From an uncultured Clostridia bacterium (lineage in GTDB: Bacteria > Bacillota > Clostridia > Christensenellales > UBA1242): a stretch of DNA of 64,000 nucleotides. The DNA is taken from positions 23,550-87,549 of the forward strand of contig CAKVHI010000006.1 in assembly GCA_934747965.1 (NCBI GenBank), given 5' to 3'. Each line of letters opens with the position of its first letter. The stretch's first letter is position 1. Both the position numbers and the translations under genes were made by a program. This document shows, piece after piece, positions 49,653 through 59,171 of the stretch. The notes beneath the pieces are model-generated. The model was not told the DNA's origin and searched no databases. It saw nothing but the letters and a program-made list of their open reading frames with translations.

Positions 49653-50905
49653 AAATATGTGTGTTTACCTTAGGTTGCAAGGTTAATTTTTATGAGAGTG
49701 ATAGTTTGATTAATATGCTTAAAGAAAAAGGTTATGATACTACAAACAAACTAGAATTTTCTGATGTTTATGTTTTGAACACTTGTTGTGTTACAAACGA
49801 AGGCGAACGAAAAAGTAGGCAGTTAGTTGCAAGATGTCGTGCATACAATCAAGATGCAAAAATAATTGTTTGTGGATGTGCTAGTCAAAAAAATTCTAAA
49901 CAATTTGAAAATTTGGGTGTTGATGTTGTTGTTGGAAATGGTTACAAAACTGAAATTTTAAATTTGATAGATAAAAGTCTTGTTGATGTAAAACCTTTAC
50001 CGAAAGAATATATTGATGATATGCAAAGCTCAAGCCAAAGAGTTAGAGCATATTTGAAAGTGCAAGACGGATGCAACAATTTTTGTTCATATTGTATTAT
50101 TCCTTTTGTTAGAGGAAGAAGCAGGTCAAGGAATATGCAAAGTGTTTTGAAAGAGGCTGAAAGATTGAGTAGTACTTGTGGCGAAATTGTGCTTACTGGA
50201 ATAAATCTTAGTGATTATAAGCCAAGTTTGATAGAATTAATAGAAAGTTTACAAGAAATAAAATCAAGGATTAGGCTTGGCAGTTTAGAAGTGAATGTTA
50301 TTGATGATGAATTTTTGTCAAGACTTGTTAAAATCAAAAATTTTTGTCCACACTTTCATTTGAGTTTGCAAAGTGGAAGCACTAAAGTTTTGAAAGATAT
50401 GAATAGGCACTATTCAAAAGAAGAATATCTTGATAAAGTTAAATTAATTAAAAAATATTTTCCTTATGCGGGAATTACAACTGATTTAATTGTTGGGTTT
50501 CCAACAGAAACTGAAAAAGATTTTCAAGAAAGTTTGAACACTTTAAGTTCGGCAGGTTTTTTTATGGTGCATTGTTTTCCATACTCTATGCGTGAAGGAA
50601 CAAAAGCAAGTTTAATGCCTCAAGTTTTAAATTCAGTTAAAAAAGAACGAGAAAAACGAGTTATTGATTTAATGAAAAAATTAGAATTTGATTATTTTGA
50701 AAAATTAGAATTAAATCATATATTACAAAATGTTTTGATTGAAGAAGAAGTTGAAATAGATAATCTTAAATATTATGTTGGTCATAGTGAATATTTTGTG
50801 AAATGCTATATAAAATTTGATGAAAATATTAAAATTAATGATATAGTTTGTTGTAAAATTACAAATAAATTTAATGACGGGGTGATGTGTATATGCAAAC
50901 AGTAG
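49649..50905 (+). CDS. mtaB: tRNA (N6-threonylcarbamoyladenosine-37-C2)-methylthiotransferase MtaB
   Basis: A 418-residue radical SAM methylthiotransferase that makes ms2t6A37. The N-terminal cluster Cys are TLGCKVN (Cys10), NTCCVT (Cys46) and GCASQ (Cys77). The radical SAM motif is CNNFCSYC (142, 146, 149), followed by PFVRGRSRSR. A TRAM-like C-terminus follows. The start ATG 49649 overlaps the rsmE stop as ATGA, with GGGTGAAGAG as ribosome site. It overlaps mnmA by 13 nt. Confidence 0.94.
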   Translation: MKICVFTLGCKVNFYESDSLINMLKEKGYDTTNKLEFSDVYVLNTCCVTNEGERKSRQLVARCRAYNQDAKIIVCGCASQKNSKQFENLGVDVVVGNGYKTEILNLIDKSLVDVKPLPKEYIDDMQSSSQRVRAYLKVQDGCNNFCSYCIIPFVRGRSRSRNMQSVLKEAERLSSTCGEIVLTGINLSDYKPSLIELIESLQEIKSRIRLGSLEVNVIDDEFLSRLVKIKNFCPHFHLSLQSGSTKVLKDMNRHYSKEEYLDKVKLIKKYFPYAGITTDLIVGFPTETEKDFQESLNTLSSAGFFMVHCFPYSMREGTKASLMPQVLNSVKKEREKRVIDLMKKLEFDYFEKLELNHILQNVLIEEEVEIDNLKYYVGHSEYFVKCYIKFDENIKINDIVCCKITNKFNDGVMCICKQ

Positions 50906-51972
50906 TTTGTGGAATGAGTGGTGGCGTTGACAGTTCAGTTGCGGCAGTGCTATTGAAAGAACAGGGTTATAATGTTATTGGCGTTTTTATGAAGAATTGG
51001 GAAGAAACATCTGATGACGGTGCTTGCACAGCGGAAGAGGATTATTATGATGTTAAAAGGGTTTGCTCTAAAATTGGAATACCTTATTACACCGTAAATT
51101 ATTCTAAGGAATATTACGACAGAGTTTTTGAAAATTTTTTGGAAGAATACAGAAAAGGTCGAACCCCTAATCCAGATGTTTTGTGCAACAGAGAAATTAA
51201 GTTTGGACCGTTTTTAGAGTTTGCAAAAAAAATTGGTGCAGATTTTATTGCAACAGGACATTATGCTAAAACTGAGCATAAAAATCATAAAACTTATCTT
51301 TTGAAAGCAAAAGATTTAAACAAAGACCAATCATATTTTTTAAATCAATTAAGTCAATCGCAACTTGAAAAAGTTTTGTTTCCTTTAAGCGATATAGAAA
51401 AACCAAAAGTTAGAGAAATTGCTGAAAAACATGGTTTTATTAATGCAAAAAAGAAAGACAGCACTGGCATTTGTTTTATTGGGGAAAGAAACTTTAGAAA
51501 TTTTTTAAAAAACTATTTACCTATCAAAGAAGGCGAAATCGTGTCGGTTGACGGAAGAATTTTAGGAAAGCATATAGGGCTTGCGTACTACACAATCGGT
51601 CAAAGAAAAGGTCTTAACATAGGTGGAAGAAATGACGGGAATGGTAAACCTTACTTTGTGGTTAAAAAAGATTTAGAGAACAATCGTCTGATTGTTTCTC
51701 AGGGCGAAGAAGATTGCTTGTTTTCTTCTGGACTTTTAAGTTATAAAATAAATTGGATACCAGAAAAACCAAAACAAACAAAATTTGAATGTAATGCAAA
51801 GTTTAGATACCGACAACCAGACCAAGCAGTTAGTGTTGAAATTTTGGAAGATGATAAGGTAAAAGTTATGTTTAAAGAAAAACAGCGTGCTGTAACTCCT
51901 GGGCAATTTGTTGTTTTTTATGACGGTGATGTTTGTTTAGGTGGCGGAGTAATTGAAGAAGTTATTTCTTAA
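50893..51972 (+). CDS. mnmA: tRNA-specific 2-thiouridylase MnmA
   Basis: A 359-residue PP-loop enzyme that thiolates U34 of tRNA-Glu/Gln/Lys. PP-loop SGGVDSS (9-15), catalytic Cys98 (VLCNREIKF) and Cys194 (STGICFIGER). The start is ATG 50893 (MQTVVCGMSGG), with GGGGTGAT just upstream; the in-frame GTG at 50887 is less well placed. It overlaps the mtaB end by 13 nt. It is the last gene of the tRNA/rRNA-modification operon. Confidence 0.95.
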   Translation: MQTVVCGMSGGVDSSVAAVLLKEQGYNVIGVFMKNWEETSDDGACTAEEDYYDVKRVCSKIGIPYYTVNYSKEYYDRVFENFLEEYRKGRTPNPDVLCNREIKFGPFLEFAKKIGADFIATGHYAKTEHKNHKTYLLKAKDLNKDQSYFLNQLSQSQLEKVLFPLSDIEKPKVREIAEKHGFINAKKKDSTGICFIGERNFRNFLKNYLPIKEGEIVSVDGRILGKHIGLAYYTIGQRKGLNIGGRNDGNGKPYFVVKKDLENNRLIVSQGEEDCLFSSGLLSYKINWIPEKPKQTKFECNAKFRYRQPDQAVSVEILEDDKVKVMFKEKQRAVTPGQFVVFYDGDVCLGGGVIEEVIS

Positions 51973-52036
51973 CTTTTTAAACTAAAAAAAGTTACAAAAA
52001 ATTATACTAACTTTTTTAACTAAAAAGTTACAAAAA
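51971..52036. repeat. Tandem pair of 28-30 bp units after mnmA
   Basis: Two near-identical units, each a hairpin (AACTTTTT/AAAAAGTT type) followed by ACAAAAA, lie at 51971-52000 and 52009-52036, separated by 8 nt. The first could terminate mnmA, but neither ends in a clean T-tract. Confidence 0.7.
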
Positions 52037-52091
52037 GCTTGGTGGTTGCGATTCCACCAACCCTACAAACGCTTTAAAAGCAAAACTTTTT
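52022..52091. repeat. Multi-arm palindromic element downstream of mnmA
   Basis: An outer stem, AAAAAGTT (52022-52029) with AACTTTTT (52084-52091), encloses TTGGTGG/CCACCAA (52039-52045 with 52054-52060) and GCTTT/AAAGC (52071-52075 with 52077-52081). The layout is similar in type to the uvrB-uvrA cloverleaf but different in sequence. Confidence 0.55.
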
Positions 52092-52182
52092 TAAATTGCT
52101 GTAACATAATGAATATTCTTAAAATAAATTTGGTCACTTTTTGCCACAAAGCAATGTTTTAACATTAATTTTATGCAGGTAT

Positions 52183-52216
52183 AAAAAATCTCAACTTAAT
52201 TGTTGAGATTTTTTTA
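52183..52216. terminator. Bidirectional terminator mnmA side / RsgI-like gene
   Basis: Stem AAATCTCAAC/GTTGAGATTT (52186-52195 and 52202-52211) flanked by an A-tract and a T-tract. Confidence 0.88.
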
Positions 52217-52240
52217 TGTGATGTAAATATCATTCAATTT

Positions 52241-53305
52241 TTATGCAATAGGTGTTACAAGCGAATTTTGAAATGCTTCAATGGCATCAATAATTATTTG
52301 TTTTTGTTCTTCAGTTTTTTCTTCAAATGCTTTTTTGTGGGCTTCGATTATTTTTTTGCCTTCTTCTATTTGAGCGTTGATTGTTTCTTTAAGAGTTTTT
52401 AAAGCCTCTTCACACTCTTTTTGAATTTTCTTGATTTCAGCATCAATTTTCTTTTGAAGTTCATCAAGTTTTGTTTGAAGTTGTGCTTGTTTTTCATTTA
52501 AAGTTTTTTCAGCTTCATTTAACTGTTCTTTCAAAGTGTTTAAAATTTTTTGAGCTTCAGCTTTCATGTTGTCAGGAAGTGCTTTAATTTTTTCTTCTTG
52601 TGCATTTATTTGTTCTTTAAGAGATTTTACTGCTTTTTTTCCTGATTCAACTGCAGAAATTAAAGCGTCATTTGCTTTTTCATAAGCATCCTTCAAGCCA
52701 TTAATAATTGTTTGAAGACCGCTTCGTGCTTCATAAGAAATGTTTTCAAATTCATGATTTACTTCTTTAACATAGTTCATAGCTTCTTCGAAAGTTGTGC
52801 CTGTGAAAGACCTGATTTGGCTTCCGAATTTTTCTAGTGCTTTAGACATATCTTCAACAACAACTTTAGCACCATTGATAATACCGTTGTCTTTGAAGTA
52901 TTTGTTTACTGAATTTACAACATTTTCTTGCAAATTTTTGATTGCTTCACTTGTTTTTGCTTCATCATCGCAAGATATGTAAATTGTTACACTTCGGTTG
53001 TCTACAGAAGCATCTAAAGACACTTTGCCCATTTGATTTGAGATTTCAACGAATAATTTTGCAGCATCTTCAGCTTTTAATCCTTCAAATTTCACTTGAG
53101 TGATTAATTTTGAGCCATCTTCATTAACGGCTGTAACATCCATAACTTTGTGGTTTTGGTCAAGAATAAATTGGACTTCAGGGTTAACATCAAGTGTCAT
53201 AACACTTGTAGCTTCTTGTTTTTTGTTGAAAAACAAGAAATATGCGCCAACACCTAGTCCAACAACCAAAACTAAAACAACAAGAAAAGACATTAATTTT
53301 TTCAT
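52241..53305 (-). CDS. RsgI-like anti-sigma-factor middle-domain protein with coiled coil
   Basis: A 354-residue protein with an N-terminal TM/signal helix (4-26). An extracytoplasmic domain at about 30-110 (ATSVMTLDVNPEVQFILDQN) matches the conserved domain outside the membrane in RsgI-type anti-sigma factors. From about 195 on it is a long Lys/Glu coiled coil. The cytoplasmic sigma-binding part of RsgI is missing and no sigma gene is adjacent, so it may be a structural or sensing relative. AGGAG lies upstream. Confidence 0.72.
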   Translation of the reverse strand: MKKLMSFLVVLVLVVGLGVGAYFLFFNKKQEATSVMTLDVNPEVQFILDQNHKVMDVTAVNEDGSKLITQVKFEGLKAEDAAKLFVEISNQMGKVSLDASVDNRSVTIYISCDDEAKTSEAIKNLQENVVNSVNKYFKDNGIINGAKVVVEDMSKALEKFGSQIRSFTGTTFEEAMNYVKEVNHEFENISYEARSGLQTIINGLKDAYEKANDALISAVESGKKAVKSLKEQINAQEEKIKALPDNMKAEAQKILNTLKEQLNEAEKTLNEKQAQLQTKLDELQKKIDAEIKKIQKECEEALKTLKETINAQIEEGKKIIEAHKKAFEEKTEEQKQIIIDAIEAFQNSLVTPIA

Positions 53306-53499
53306 GATAATACTCCTTTATATTTAGTTTATAGTATTTTAAAAAATTAAAAAAAATTTGTAAAGCAAATTTAATAAAATTTTTTTATTTTCTACAAATT
53401 TTGCAAATTTGTCTAAAATTATTTGAATTAAAAATTTTTATTCAATTTAATTTTTTGCTTAGCGTTTTTTTATATTTTTTTGCAAATTATGTTAAATAT

Positions 53500-53528
53500 T
53501 TGAAAAATAATTATAAAAAGAGTATAAT
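53500..53528 (+). promoter_or_regulatory. Sigma-A promoter of aspS-argS
   Basis: TTGAAA (53500-53505), 17-bp spacer, TATAAT (53523-53528). AGGAG lies before ATG 53550. Confidence 0.85.
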
Positions 53529-53549
53529 TAAAAAACTAGGAGAAATTTT

Positions 53550-55298
53550 ATGAAAGAAAATATATACAGAACACATAATTGCGCAGAATTAAGAATAGAG
53601 GATAAAGGCAAAACCGTTAGGCTTGCTGGTTTTGTTGAGGCTATTAGAAAACTTGGCTCAATAACTTTTGTTACTCTTCGAGATCATTATGGAATTACAC
53701 AACTTTTGATAAATGATGAAAAATTGATTGCGGGAGTTACTAAAGAGAGCACAATTACGGTAACAGGAAAAGTTTTGGAAAGACAAAGCAAAAATCCTAA
53801 AATGGAAACTGGAGATATTGAAATTGAAGTTGAAAAATTAACTCTTCTTGGTAAATGCTCGTCAAGTTTACCTTTTGAAATTAACGATAGTTTGAACACA
53901 AAAGAAGAATTGAGATTAAAATATAGATACCTTGATTTAAGAAACCCTGAAGTGCATAAAATTATGAATATGCGTGCTAAAATGCTTAATTTTGCACGAA
54001 ACAAATTAACTAGCATGGGCTTTGTTGAATTTCAGACACCAATTTTGACAAGCTCTAGTCCAGAAGGAGCACGAGACTTTTTGGTGCCAACTGTTAAGGC
54101 TCCGGGCGAATTTTATGCTCTTCCACAAGCACCACAACAATTTAAACAGTTATTAATGGTTAGTGGATTTGATAAATATTTTCAAATTGCACCTTGTTTT
54201 AGGGATGAAGCCGCAAGAAGCGACCGCACACCGGGTGAATTTTACCAGGTTGATATGGAAATGAGTTTTGCAACTCAAGAAGATGTTTTTTATGTTTGCG
54301 AAGAATTTGCTAGTGAACTTTTTGAAAAGCTAACAGATTTTGATGTTTCAAAACCTCCTTTTGTAAGAATACCATATTTAGATGCAATGGATAAATATTG
54401 CAGTGATAAACCTGATTTAAGAAATCCGCTTATTGTTAAAGATTTAAGCAAAATGTTTGATAATAGTGAATTTAATGCTTTTAAAGGTAAAACTGTTAAG
54501 GCGATATGTGTTAATGCTGGCGAACAATCAAGAAAATGGTATGATGAATTAGGTCAAGTTATTGTTAGTTTTGAAGGCAAGGGAATGGCTTATGTTAAGT
54601 ATAACGATAACGAGTTTACTGGAAGCATAGCAAAGTTTTTGACAGATGAAAATAAAGATTATTTGATTAAAACCTTTAATCTTGTTGGGGGTGAAAGCAT
54701 TTGCATGGTTGCAGACACTGAAGAAATTGCTGTAAAACTTGCTAATGTTTTGAGAAATGAACTTGGGAATAGATTAAATTTGATTGACAAAAACAAAGTT
54801 GCAATTTGTTGGATTGTTGATTTTCCATTCTTTGAAAAGAATAAAGACACAGGAAAGATTGATTTCTCTCACAACCCTTTCACAATGCCTCAGGGCGGAA
54901 TGGAAGCCTTTGAAAACAAAAATCCTTACGACATAAAAGCATGGCAATTTGATATGGTTATTAATGGGCATGAATGTTTGAGCGGGGCGGTAAGAAATCA
55001 TGACCAAGATATTATGGTTAAAGCTTTTAATATGGTTGGATATGATGAAGAAGTTGTAAAGCAAAAATTTGGGGCTTTATACAATGCTTTCACTTTTGGT
55101 GCTCCTCCTCATGCTGGATGTGCTTTTGGTTTTGACACTCTTCTTATGATTGTTTGCGGAAAAGATTTGATGCGAGAAGTTATAACATTCCCTATGAACA
55201 AAAATGCAAGGGATGTTTTGATGGGTGCACCAAATAAAATTGATGACAAAACTTTGTCAGAACTTGGCATAAAAATTATTGATAGGGAAAACAAATAA
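53550..55298 (+). CDS. aspS: Aspartyl-tRNA synthetase with altered motif 3
   Basis: A 582-residue class IIb synthetase that charges tRNA-Asp. It has an N-terminal OB-fold, motif 2 (FRDEAARSDRTPGEFYQVDM) and the bacterial GAD insertion domain (about 300-410). Motif 3 reads CAFGFDTLLMIV, so the near-universal Arg of GxDRLxML is Thr (codon ACT). AGGAG precedes the ATG. argS starts 3 nt after the stop, so the two are an operon. Confidence 0.94.
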   Translation: MKENIYRTHNCAELRIEDKGKTVRLAGFVEAIRKLGSITFVTLRDHYGITQLLINDEKLIAGVTKESTITVTGKVLERQSKNPKMETGDIEIEVEKLTLLGKCSSSLPFEINDSLNTKEELRLKYRYLDLRNPEVHKIMNMRAKMLNFARNKLTSMGFVEFQTPILTSSSPEGARDFLVPTVKAPGEFYALPQAPQQFKQLLMVSGFDKYFQIAPCFRDEAARSDRTPGEFYQVDMEMSFATQEDVFYVCEEFASELFEKLTDFDVSKPPFVRIPYLDAMDKYCSDKPDLRNPLIVKDLSKMFDNSEFNAFKGKTVKAICVNAGEQSRKWYDELGQVIVSFEGKGMAYVKYNDNEFTGSIAKFLTDENKDYLIKTFNLVGGESICMVADTEEIAVKLANVLRNELGNRLNLIDKNKVAICWIVDFPFFEKNKDTGKIDFSHNPFTMPQGGMEAFENKNPYDIKAWQFDMVINGHECLSGAVRNHDQDIMVKAFNMVGYDEEVVKQKFGALYNAFTFGAPPHAGCAFGFDTLLMIVCGKDLMREVITFPMNKNARDVLMGAPNKIDDKTLSELGIKIIDRENK

Positions 55299-55301
55299 TA
55301 A

Positions 55302-56996
55302 ATGATTGAAAATGTAATTAAAACTGAAATAAATAAGGCAATAAAACAAGCATTTGGTTTAGACTATTTATCAAATGTGCATATATCAAATATAGAAAAT
55401 ATTGATTATCAATGTGATGATTGTTTTTCGCTTGCAAAAATTTTGCATAAAGCACCAAATATCATTGCTGAAGAAATTGTTTCGATTTTTGAAAAAGAAG
55501 AATATTTAAAAGATATTTTTGAACAAATTAGTTGCAAAAATGGTTTTGTCAATTTTGTTTTAAGTGAAAAGTTCATAAAAAATGAGTTAGACAAAATTTC
55601 TTTAGATGAAAAATTGGGCGTAGAAAAACCTCAAAAACCCGAATTGTTCTTTTTTGATTATGGTGGCCCTAACATTGCAAAGCCTTTACATGTTGGGCAT
55701 TTAAGAAGCCCTATTATTGGGGAAAGCGTTAAAAGAATAATTAGTTTTGCTGGACACAAAACTATAAGCGATGTGCACTTTGGCGATTTTGGTCTGCAAA
55801 TCGGAGAAGTCATTTTTGGGCTTAAAGAAAAAAATATAAAAAAAGAAGATATTACGCTTGAATTGTTGAATGAAATCTATCCAGAAATCAATGCAAGAAT
55901 TAAAATTGATGAAGCATTAAACAAAGAATGTGCTGAAATAACAAAACAACTTCAAGAAGGAAATAAAGAGTATTTAGAGTATTTTAAAATTATAAGAGAA
56001 ATTTCAAGCAAAGATATTTTAAGAATTTATGATTATCTTGATGTTCACTTTGATTTGCTTAAAGGAGAAAGTGATAGTTATGCTTATATTGACAAATTAA
56101 CTAAAATTTTGAATGAGCGACACCTTTTGACAGAAAGTAACGGTGCTAAAGTTATAGACATAAAAAAAGAAACTGACAAAAAAGAACTGCCTCCACTAAT
56201 TTTTCAAAAATCAAACGGGGCTTATCTTTATGGAACAACTGATATGGCTACGGTTTTGGAAAGAAAAGAAAATTTTGATATAGACCATATTTTGTATTTT
56301 GCAGACATTAGGCAAGAACTTCATTTTACACAATTTTTCAGAGCGTGTGAAAAAGCGGGGATAGTGAAAGAAAATCAACTTGAATTTTATGGTTTTGGAA
56401 CAGTTAATGGTGTTGATGGAAAGCCATACAAAACAAGGGAAGGAAAATCACCTAGTTTGGATAGTTTGTTTGTTGAAGTAAAGAATATGCTAAAGCAAAA
56501 CAAAGAAATGGATCTTGAAAAAGAAAGCGACCTTGATGAGATTGTAAATTCTGTTATAAAGTTTGCAGATTTACAAAATAATTATGAGAAAGATTATATT
56601 TTTGATTTAGAAAAATTTTCTAAATTAGAGGGCAAGACAGGACCTTACATTTTGTATTCATATTGCAGATTTAATAAAGTTTTGAATAAATTTTGCAGTG
56701 TTAAACAAGAACTTTTGAGCGAAAGCAAAAACGATTTTGAACGAAATGTTAAAATGAAACTTTTAAATTTTGCTCCTACCTTTCAAAGGGCTTTTGTTGA
56801 ACGAAAACCCAGCATAATTGCCGATTATGTTTTTGATTTAAGTTTAAAACTTAACAATTTTTACGAAAATAATAGGCTTTTGGATGATAACAACAAAAAA
56901 TATTTATCTTCTTGGCTTTCTATAATAAATTTAAGTTTAAAAATCTTGAAGCAATGTTTGAATTTGCTTGTTATTAATACTATTGAAAAAATGTAA
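55302..56996 (+). CDS. argS: Arginyl-tRNA synthetase
   Basis: A 564-residue class I synthetase. The HIGH motif is in GGPNIAKPLHVGHLRSPIIG, the KMSKS-like loop is YKTREGKSPSLD, and the C-terminal DALR anticodon domain follows GKTGPYILYSYCR. It starts 3 nt after aspS, with translation probably coupled, and ends at a good terminator. Confidence 0.96.
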   Translation: MIENVIKTEINKAIKQAFGLDYLSNVHISNIENIDYQCDDCFSLAKILHKAPNIIAEEIVSIFEKEEYLKDIFEQISCKNGFVNFVLSEKFIKNELDKISLDEKLGVEKPQKPELFFFDYGGPNIAKPLHVGHLRSPIIGESVKRIISFAGHKTISDVHFGDFGLQIGEVIFGLKEKNIKKEDITLELLNEIYPEINARIKIDEALNKECAEITKQLQEGNKEYLEYFKIIREISSKDILRIYDYLDVHFDLLKGESDSYAYIDKLTKILNERHLLTESNGAKVIDIKKETDKKELPPLIFQKSNGAYLYGTTDMATVLERKENFDIDHILYFADIRQELHFTQFFRACEKAGIVKENQLEFYGFGTVNGVDGKPYKTREGKSPSLDSLFVEVKNMLKQNKEMDLEKESDLDEIVNSVIKFADLQNNYEKDYIFDLEKFSKLEGKTGPYILYSYCRFNKVLNKFCSVKQELLSESKNDFERNVKMKLLNFAPTFQRAFVERKPSIIADYVFDLSLKLNNFYENNRLLDDNNKKYLSSWLSIINLSLKILKQCLNLLVINTIEKM

Positions 56997-57006
56997 AGAT
57001 ACATTT

Positions 57007-57038
57007 AAAAGCATTACACTATGTATAATGCTTTTTTT
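57007..57038 (+). terminator. Terminator of aspS-argS
   Basis: Stem AAAAGCATTA/TAATGCTTTT (57007-57016 and 57026-57035) with a T-run. Confidence 0.85.
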
Positions 57039-57061
57039 AAATTATAAATTGTTTAAAATAT

Positions 57062-57100
57062 TTGACAATTTTTTAAAATTAGCACATAATAATTTTAATG
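57062..57100 (+). promoter_or_regulatory. Sigma-A promoter placed for a leaderless mRNA
   Basis: TTGACA (57062-57067), exactly 17 bp, CATAAT (57085-57090), then 7 nt to ATG 57098. A full consensus -35 box makes this the best-supported leaderless candidate together with the XRE gene. Confidence 0.75.
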
Positions 57101-59137
57101 AAAAAAGAAAAAAACAAAGTTAAAAAAATTGTGTTAATAATAATTTTATGCTTGCTGTTGCTTGGTGGCTTGTTTTGTGCTATATTTTTTGCTTTGAGAA
57201 GCGACTATTTAAAATATATTAATGTAAAATTAAATAAAGATTCGACCGAAATTACATTATCATCTCAAAGCAGAGGACTGGCGCCAAATGATAATATGCT
57301 TTCAAAGGCAGTGAGGGTTGGGCTTGATAAGGACAGTGAACCCAGTTATATTCGGGCTAAAATTGTTTTTGAAAACTATAGTGATGATAGCAGAGTTTTG
57401 AGTTTTGTAAGTCAACTAAATTTTAATGTCAAAAACACTTCTTGTTTTAGTAATGATAAATATTCTTGGGTGTATTACGAGCAAGATAATGCTTTTTATT
57501 TGATGAACAACGAAAATTCTGTAAAAGTGGTTACAAATGCTGATGGAAATTACACATTTATTGAAAAATTAATTGTTCCTAGCACGATTGAACAGATGTC
57601 AACATTAAATTCTGACGGACAAAATGTGCAAATCGGCGAAGATGTTAAAATTCATATAGCCTTTGAGGCAATACAAACTTCTTTGCCTGTTAAAAAACCA
57701 GATATAGAAAATTTAAGTGAATATTTTAATATTGTTGCTACTAATTATGAAAACGGCTTTACTTCTGTTAATGGATTTATAACAGATTGTAATTTAAGTG
57801 CCGAAACTCTTGTTTTGCCAAAAAAAGTTGGGAATGACTATATATTGGGAATAAAAGCAAATGCTTTCAAAAATGAAAACTTAAAACAAATAATTATTCC
57901 TGCAAGTTTTATTTATTTTGAAGAAAATGCATTTTTAAACTTAACAAAACTTAATTTTTTGGCAATAAAAAATCAAATAAATATAACTTTAAAATCTAAC
58001 ACATTTAATTCAACTTTATCTGAAATTTATATGCCTTTATCAACTTTAAATTATGTTAATAGCACTTATATTGGGCTTCCATATAAAAACAGTTTTAAAC
58101 AAATTTACGAACTTTATTCAAGCGATATTTCACAAATTCCAACAAACACAAGTTATGTTTATGCGCCTAATTTAAAATTGTTTGATGCTAAATTAGAAAC
58201 ACTTGCTTCGTTAAAGGTCGCAGAATTTCCAGTTTTGGAAACAATAGGGGAAGAAATGTTTGCAAAACTTAACAATCTTGTTTGTGTAGAATGTCCTAAT
58301 GCTAAGGTTGTTGGGAAAAAAGCATTTAATAATTGCAAATCACTTGTTGATGTAAATCTTAATAAAAATGTTGAAGAATTGGGGGAGAGTGCCTTTTATG
58401 GTTGCTCAAATCTAAAAAACATTAATTTTTCAAAAAATTTAAAAATAATTTCCAAAGAAGCATTCAGGGCTTGCACGAGTTTGACAGAAGTTAGTTTAGA
58501 TGCAGACGCGGTAGAAATTAATAGCAGTGCTTTTTATGGGTGTTCGAGTCTTAGAATTGTCAAAATTAACAATTTGTCAAGTTGTGCAAATTTTGCTTTT
58601 GGAGAGTGTCCAAGTTTAAGGTGGTTTTATTGCAGAAATGTTACAAACTTAACACTAGAGGATAAAGTATTTTCTAAAACATCTGGAGAAATTAATTTAA
58701 ACACATATTGCGTATTTAATTCTGAAAGTGTTAAAAATCAATTTATAGCTAAAAATCAACAATTAGCAAATCAATTTGTTATATTTTCTGTAAATGATGG
58801 CTGTCTAAATAGTTTTGCGGGTAATATTCAAAACCTAGACTTAACTGATTTCTTAAAGTTTGAAGAAATAACTAAAATTGGGGATAATGTTTTTAAGAAC
58901 AACACAACAATAAATTCACTAACGCTTCCTTATTCAATTATAAGTTTAGGTAATAATGTGTTTGATGGTGCGGAGAATTTAGTAAAAATTGTTATAGATA
59001 ATTATCAAACTTTGTTGATAACTAACGCAACATTTAATAATGTTTCTGAAAATTTACAAATTTTTGTTCCAAACTTGGTTTTAGACATTTACAAACAAAC
59101 TTATTCTGAATTGAATTTGAATTTTGTAAGCAAATAA
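57098..59137 (+). CDS. BspA-type leucine-rich-repeat surface protein
   Basis: A 679-residue protein with an N-terminal TM helix (about 11-33), a beta-rich region (35-190) and then BspA/TpLRR repeats (LRR_5 type). Typical units are ESAFYGCSNLKNINFSKNLK and SSAFYGCSSLRIVKI. It is probably anchored by its N-terminus with the LRR outside and may bind proteins or host surfaces. Monocistronic, with a bidirectional terminator shared with the HAD gene. Confidence 0.88.
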   Translation: MKKEKNKVKKIVLIIILCLLLLGGLFCAIFFALRSDYLKYINVKLNKDSTEITLSSQSRGLAPNDNMLSKAVRVGLDKDSEPSYIRAKIVFENYSDDSRVLSFVSQLNFNVKNTSCFSNDKYSWVYYEQDNAFYLMNNENSVKVVTNADGNYTFIEKLIVPSTIEQMSTLNSDGQNVQIGEDVKIHIAFEAIQTSLPVKKPDIENLSEYFNIVATNYENGFTSVNGFITDCNLSAETLVLPKKVGNDYILGIKANAFKNENLKQIIIPASFIYFEENAFLNLTKLNFLAIKNQINITLKSNTFNSTLSEIYMPLSTLNYVNSTYIGLPYKNSFKQIYELYSSDISQIPTNTSYVYAPNLKLFDAKLETLASLKVAEFPVLETIGEEMFAKLNNLVCVECPNAKVVGKKAFNNCKSLVDVNLNKNVEELGESAFYGCSNLKNINFSKNLKIISKEAFRACTSLTEVSLDADAVEINSSAFYGCSSLRIVKINNLSSCANFAFGECPSLRWFYCRNVTNLTLEDKVFSKTSGEINLNTYCVFNSESVKNQFIAKNQQLANQFVIFSVNDGCLNSFAGNIQNLDLTDFLKFEEITKIGDNVFKNNTTINSLTLPYSIISLGNNVFDGAENLVKIVIDNYQTLLITNATFNNVSENLQIFVPNLVLDIYKQTYSELNLNFVSK

Positions 59138-59171
59138 AAAAATATAACTTCATTCGAAGTTATATTTTTTT
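59136..59171. terminator. Bidirectional terminator LRR gene / HAD gene
   Basis: Perfect stem AATATAACTTC/GAAGTTATATT (59141-59151 and 59156-59166) with an ATTC loop, an A-tract and a T-tract. Confidence 0.9.

Noticed and set aside
51971..52036. CRISPR repeats
   Set aside because: There are only two units, separated by 8 nt, each a hairpin. No spacer-sized gaps and no cas genes.
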